The notes under the pieces are model-generated. The model was not told the origin of the DNA. It saw only the letters and a list, made by a program, of their open reading frames with translations, and did not search any database. This document shows positions 63,162 to 64,000 of a DNA stretch of 64,000 nucleotides, one piece after another; the stretch's first letter is position 1; every line of letters starts with the position of its first letter. The translations under genes and the position numbers were made by a program. This DNA is from Embleya scabrispora DSM 41855 (GTDB taxonomy: Bacteria; Actinomycetota; Actinomycetes; Streptomycetales; Streptomycetaceae): the NCBI RefSeq assembly GCF_000372745.1, contig NZ_KB889562.1, positions 1-64,000 of the forward strand, written 5' to 3'.

Positions 63162-63999
63162 CGGCACCGCCGGTACGGGCCGGGGCGTCCGGGTCGAGAC
63201 CACCGCGCCGGGCGCGTGGGCCCCAGCCGGAGCCACCGGAGCGCGCGTACACCGCCGGGCCGGGCGCGCCGAGCATGGCGAACGGCAGTCCGCCGGCCGG
63301 GAATCCGGCGTCGCCGAGGCGGGTCAGCACGCCGTAGTGCACAAGGGTCCACAACCTGCGCACCACGTCCGGATGTGCACCCAGGCGTTCGACCAGGATC
63401 TCGGCGCCGACCCGATCGGGGATCAGCTCGCCGGCCAGGATCCGCGCCGGCGTGTCGGCGGTCAGCGGAGCCGCGCCCAGCGACGTTGGCGCGGGTCGAC
63501 CGGCGGCCAGCCACAACCCGCGCAACATCGCCGCCAACAGCGCGACCAGGTCCCGCAGTTCGCGCCGGATGCCGTGATCGATACCGCGCGAACACTCCCA
63601 CAGCGCACGCAACTCGTGGGCGTCGCCGCCCAGCTTGCCCACCAGCGTCTCGACCGCCGGCCACGACGCCCACACCTCCCCGGCCAGGATTCGGGCCAGA
63701 AACCCCTCGCTGATTCCGGCCTGCCAGGCCAGGTCCGCGACGGCGATCCCGTCGAGCCGGCGCAGTTCGCGCAACGCGGCGGCCAACCGCTCCCCCGCGT
63801 GCTGCGAGCAGGACAGGTCCTCGTCGCCCCCGGCATCCGCGCCGGGGTCCGCCCGGGCGCCCAGCCGCGCGGCCAATTGCGCCGACCACTCCGGGCGCGG
63901 CCGCGTCGCCGCGGCCGGGAGCGCCTCGCCCACCATCGCCCGATAGCGCTGGGTCTCCCCACTCAGCCGATCCGCGTACGCCAGGCGCACCCGCAACGG
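63151..63999 (-). CDS. XRE-like regulator, 5' end outside the window
   Basis: At least 282 residues; the frame stays open to the window edge, so the start is probably missing (TTG 63996 is only the first possible codon seen). A helix-turn-helix is likely in LDGIAVADLAWQAGISEGFL followed by ARILAGEVWASWPAVETLVGKLGG. A second helical repeat of similar shape follows (PARILAGELIPDRVGAEILV). It is translationally coupled to the sigma-like gene downstream and may regulate it. Confidence 0.65.
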   Translation of the reverse strand, partial: PLRVRLAYADRLSGETQRYRAMVGEALPAAATRPRPEWSAQLAARLGARADPGADAGGDEDLSCSQHAGERLAAALRELRRLDGIAVADLAWQAGISEGFLARILAGEVWASWPAVETLVGKLGGDAHELRALWECSRGIDHGIRRELRDLVALLAAMLRGLWLAAGRPAPTSLGAAPLTADTPARILAGELIPDRVGAEILVERLGAHPDVVRRLWTLVHYGVLTRLGDAGFPAGGLPFAMLGAPGPAVYARSGGSGWGPRARRGGLDPDAPARTGGADVP

Positions 64000-64000
64000 C

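Noticed and set aside
1..64000. tRNA, rRNA, insertion sequence or phage attachment sites
   Set aside because: No cloverleaf-type or rRNA-like segment, transposase motif or flanking direct repeat was recognised by eye; a covariance search would be needed to exclude tRNAs fully.

Overview
The window is a very GC-rich actinobacterial segment, most likely from the Streptomycetaceae (Streptomyces or a relative such as Embleya or Kitasatospora). Evidence includes a chaplin gene, a DUF397 plus XRE/DUF5753 pair, two DUF574-type methyltransferases, a trypco2/trypsin pair, frequent GTG and TTG starts behind GGAGG-type ribosome sites, and many ATGA start/stop overlaps. No rRNA, tRNA, CRISPR array or insertion sequence was seen.

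Layout. 0.1-9.5 kb: a short chaplin with a histidine-rich tail, an endonuclease/phosphatase-family enzyme, hypothetical genes, a divergent ohr/TetR pair with two operators, a trypco2-trypsin-STAND conflict-type locus, a NUDIX hydrolase and an unknown protein. 9.8-19.8 kb: a giant single-chain acyl-CoA carboxylase, then a MoxR ATPase, VWA-metallopeptidase-like and unknown-protein operon. 20-26.3 kb: an HTH-STAS regulator, a small membrane protein coupled to a Crp-type regulator, and an ECF sigma factor fused to its own zinc-finger anti-sigma motif, membrane helix and three extracellular repeats; it faces a DUF3592 gene with a shared mirrored promoter motif. 26.5-29.9 kb: a two-gene module that resembles the telomere-replication pair Tap/Tpg, but whose large protein carries tandem Phd-like modules and a RecA-like domain lacking the Walker A lysine. 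30.3-39.5 kb: regulators, an alpha/beta hydrolase, a methyltransferase with a 50-bp palindrome at its start, a two-component system, and an aldolase/amidohydrolase catabolic pair controlled by a divergent IclR gene.

39.5-59.7 kb: the centrepiece, an azole-forming RiPP (TOMM) cluster. Two paralogous precursors with nitrile-hydratase-like leaders end in a GG site followed by Cys/Ser/Thr-rich cores (one has eight Cys in a CCCCSPCCCC arrangement). Leftward: precursors, a strong intercistronic terminator, a lipoprotein, a B12-binding radical SAM enzyme and a 49-aa membrane peptide. Rightward: a fused E1-like/YcaO cyclodehydratase, a SagB-type dehydrogenase, an HlyD-like protein, two NHLM-type ABC transporters (one with a C39 peptidase), a cytochrome P450 and a methyltransferase. 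A large LuxR-type regulator closes the cluster. The inferred route is: leader recognition and azoline formation, oxidation to azoles, methylation/oxidation by radical SAM, P450 and methyltransferase, then GG cleavage and export.

60.3-64 kb: DUF397, XRE/DUF5753, a second DUF574 methyltransferase, a small sigma-like protein and a partial XRE-like gene.
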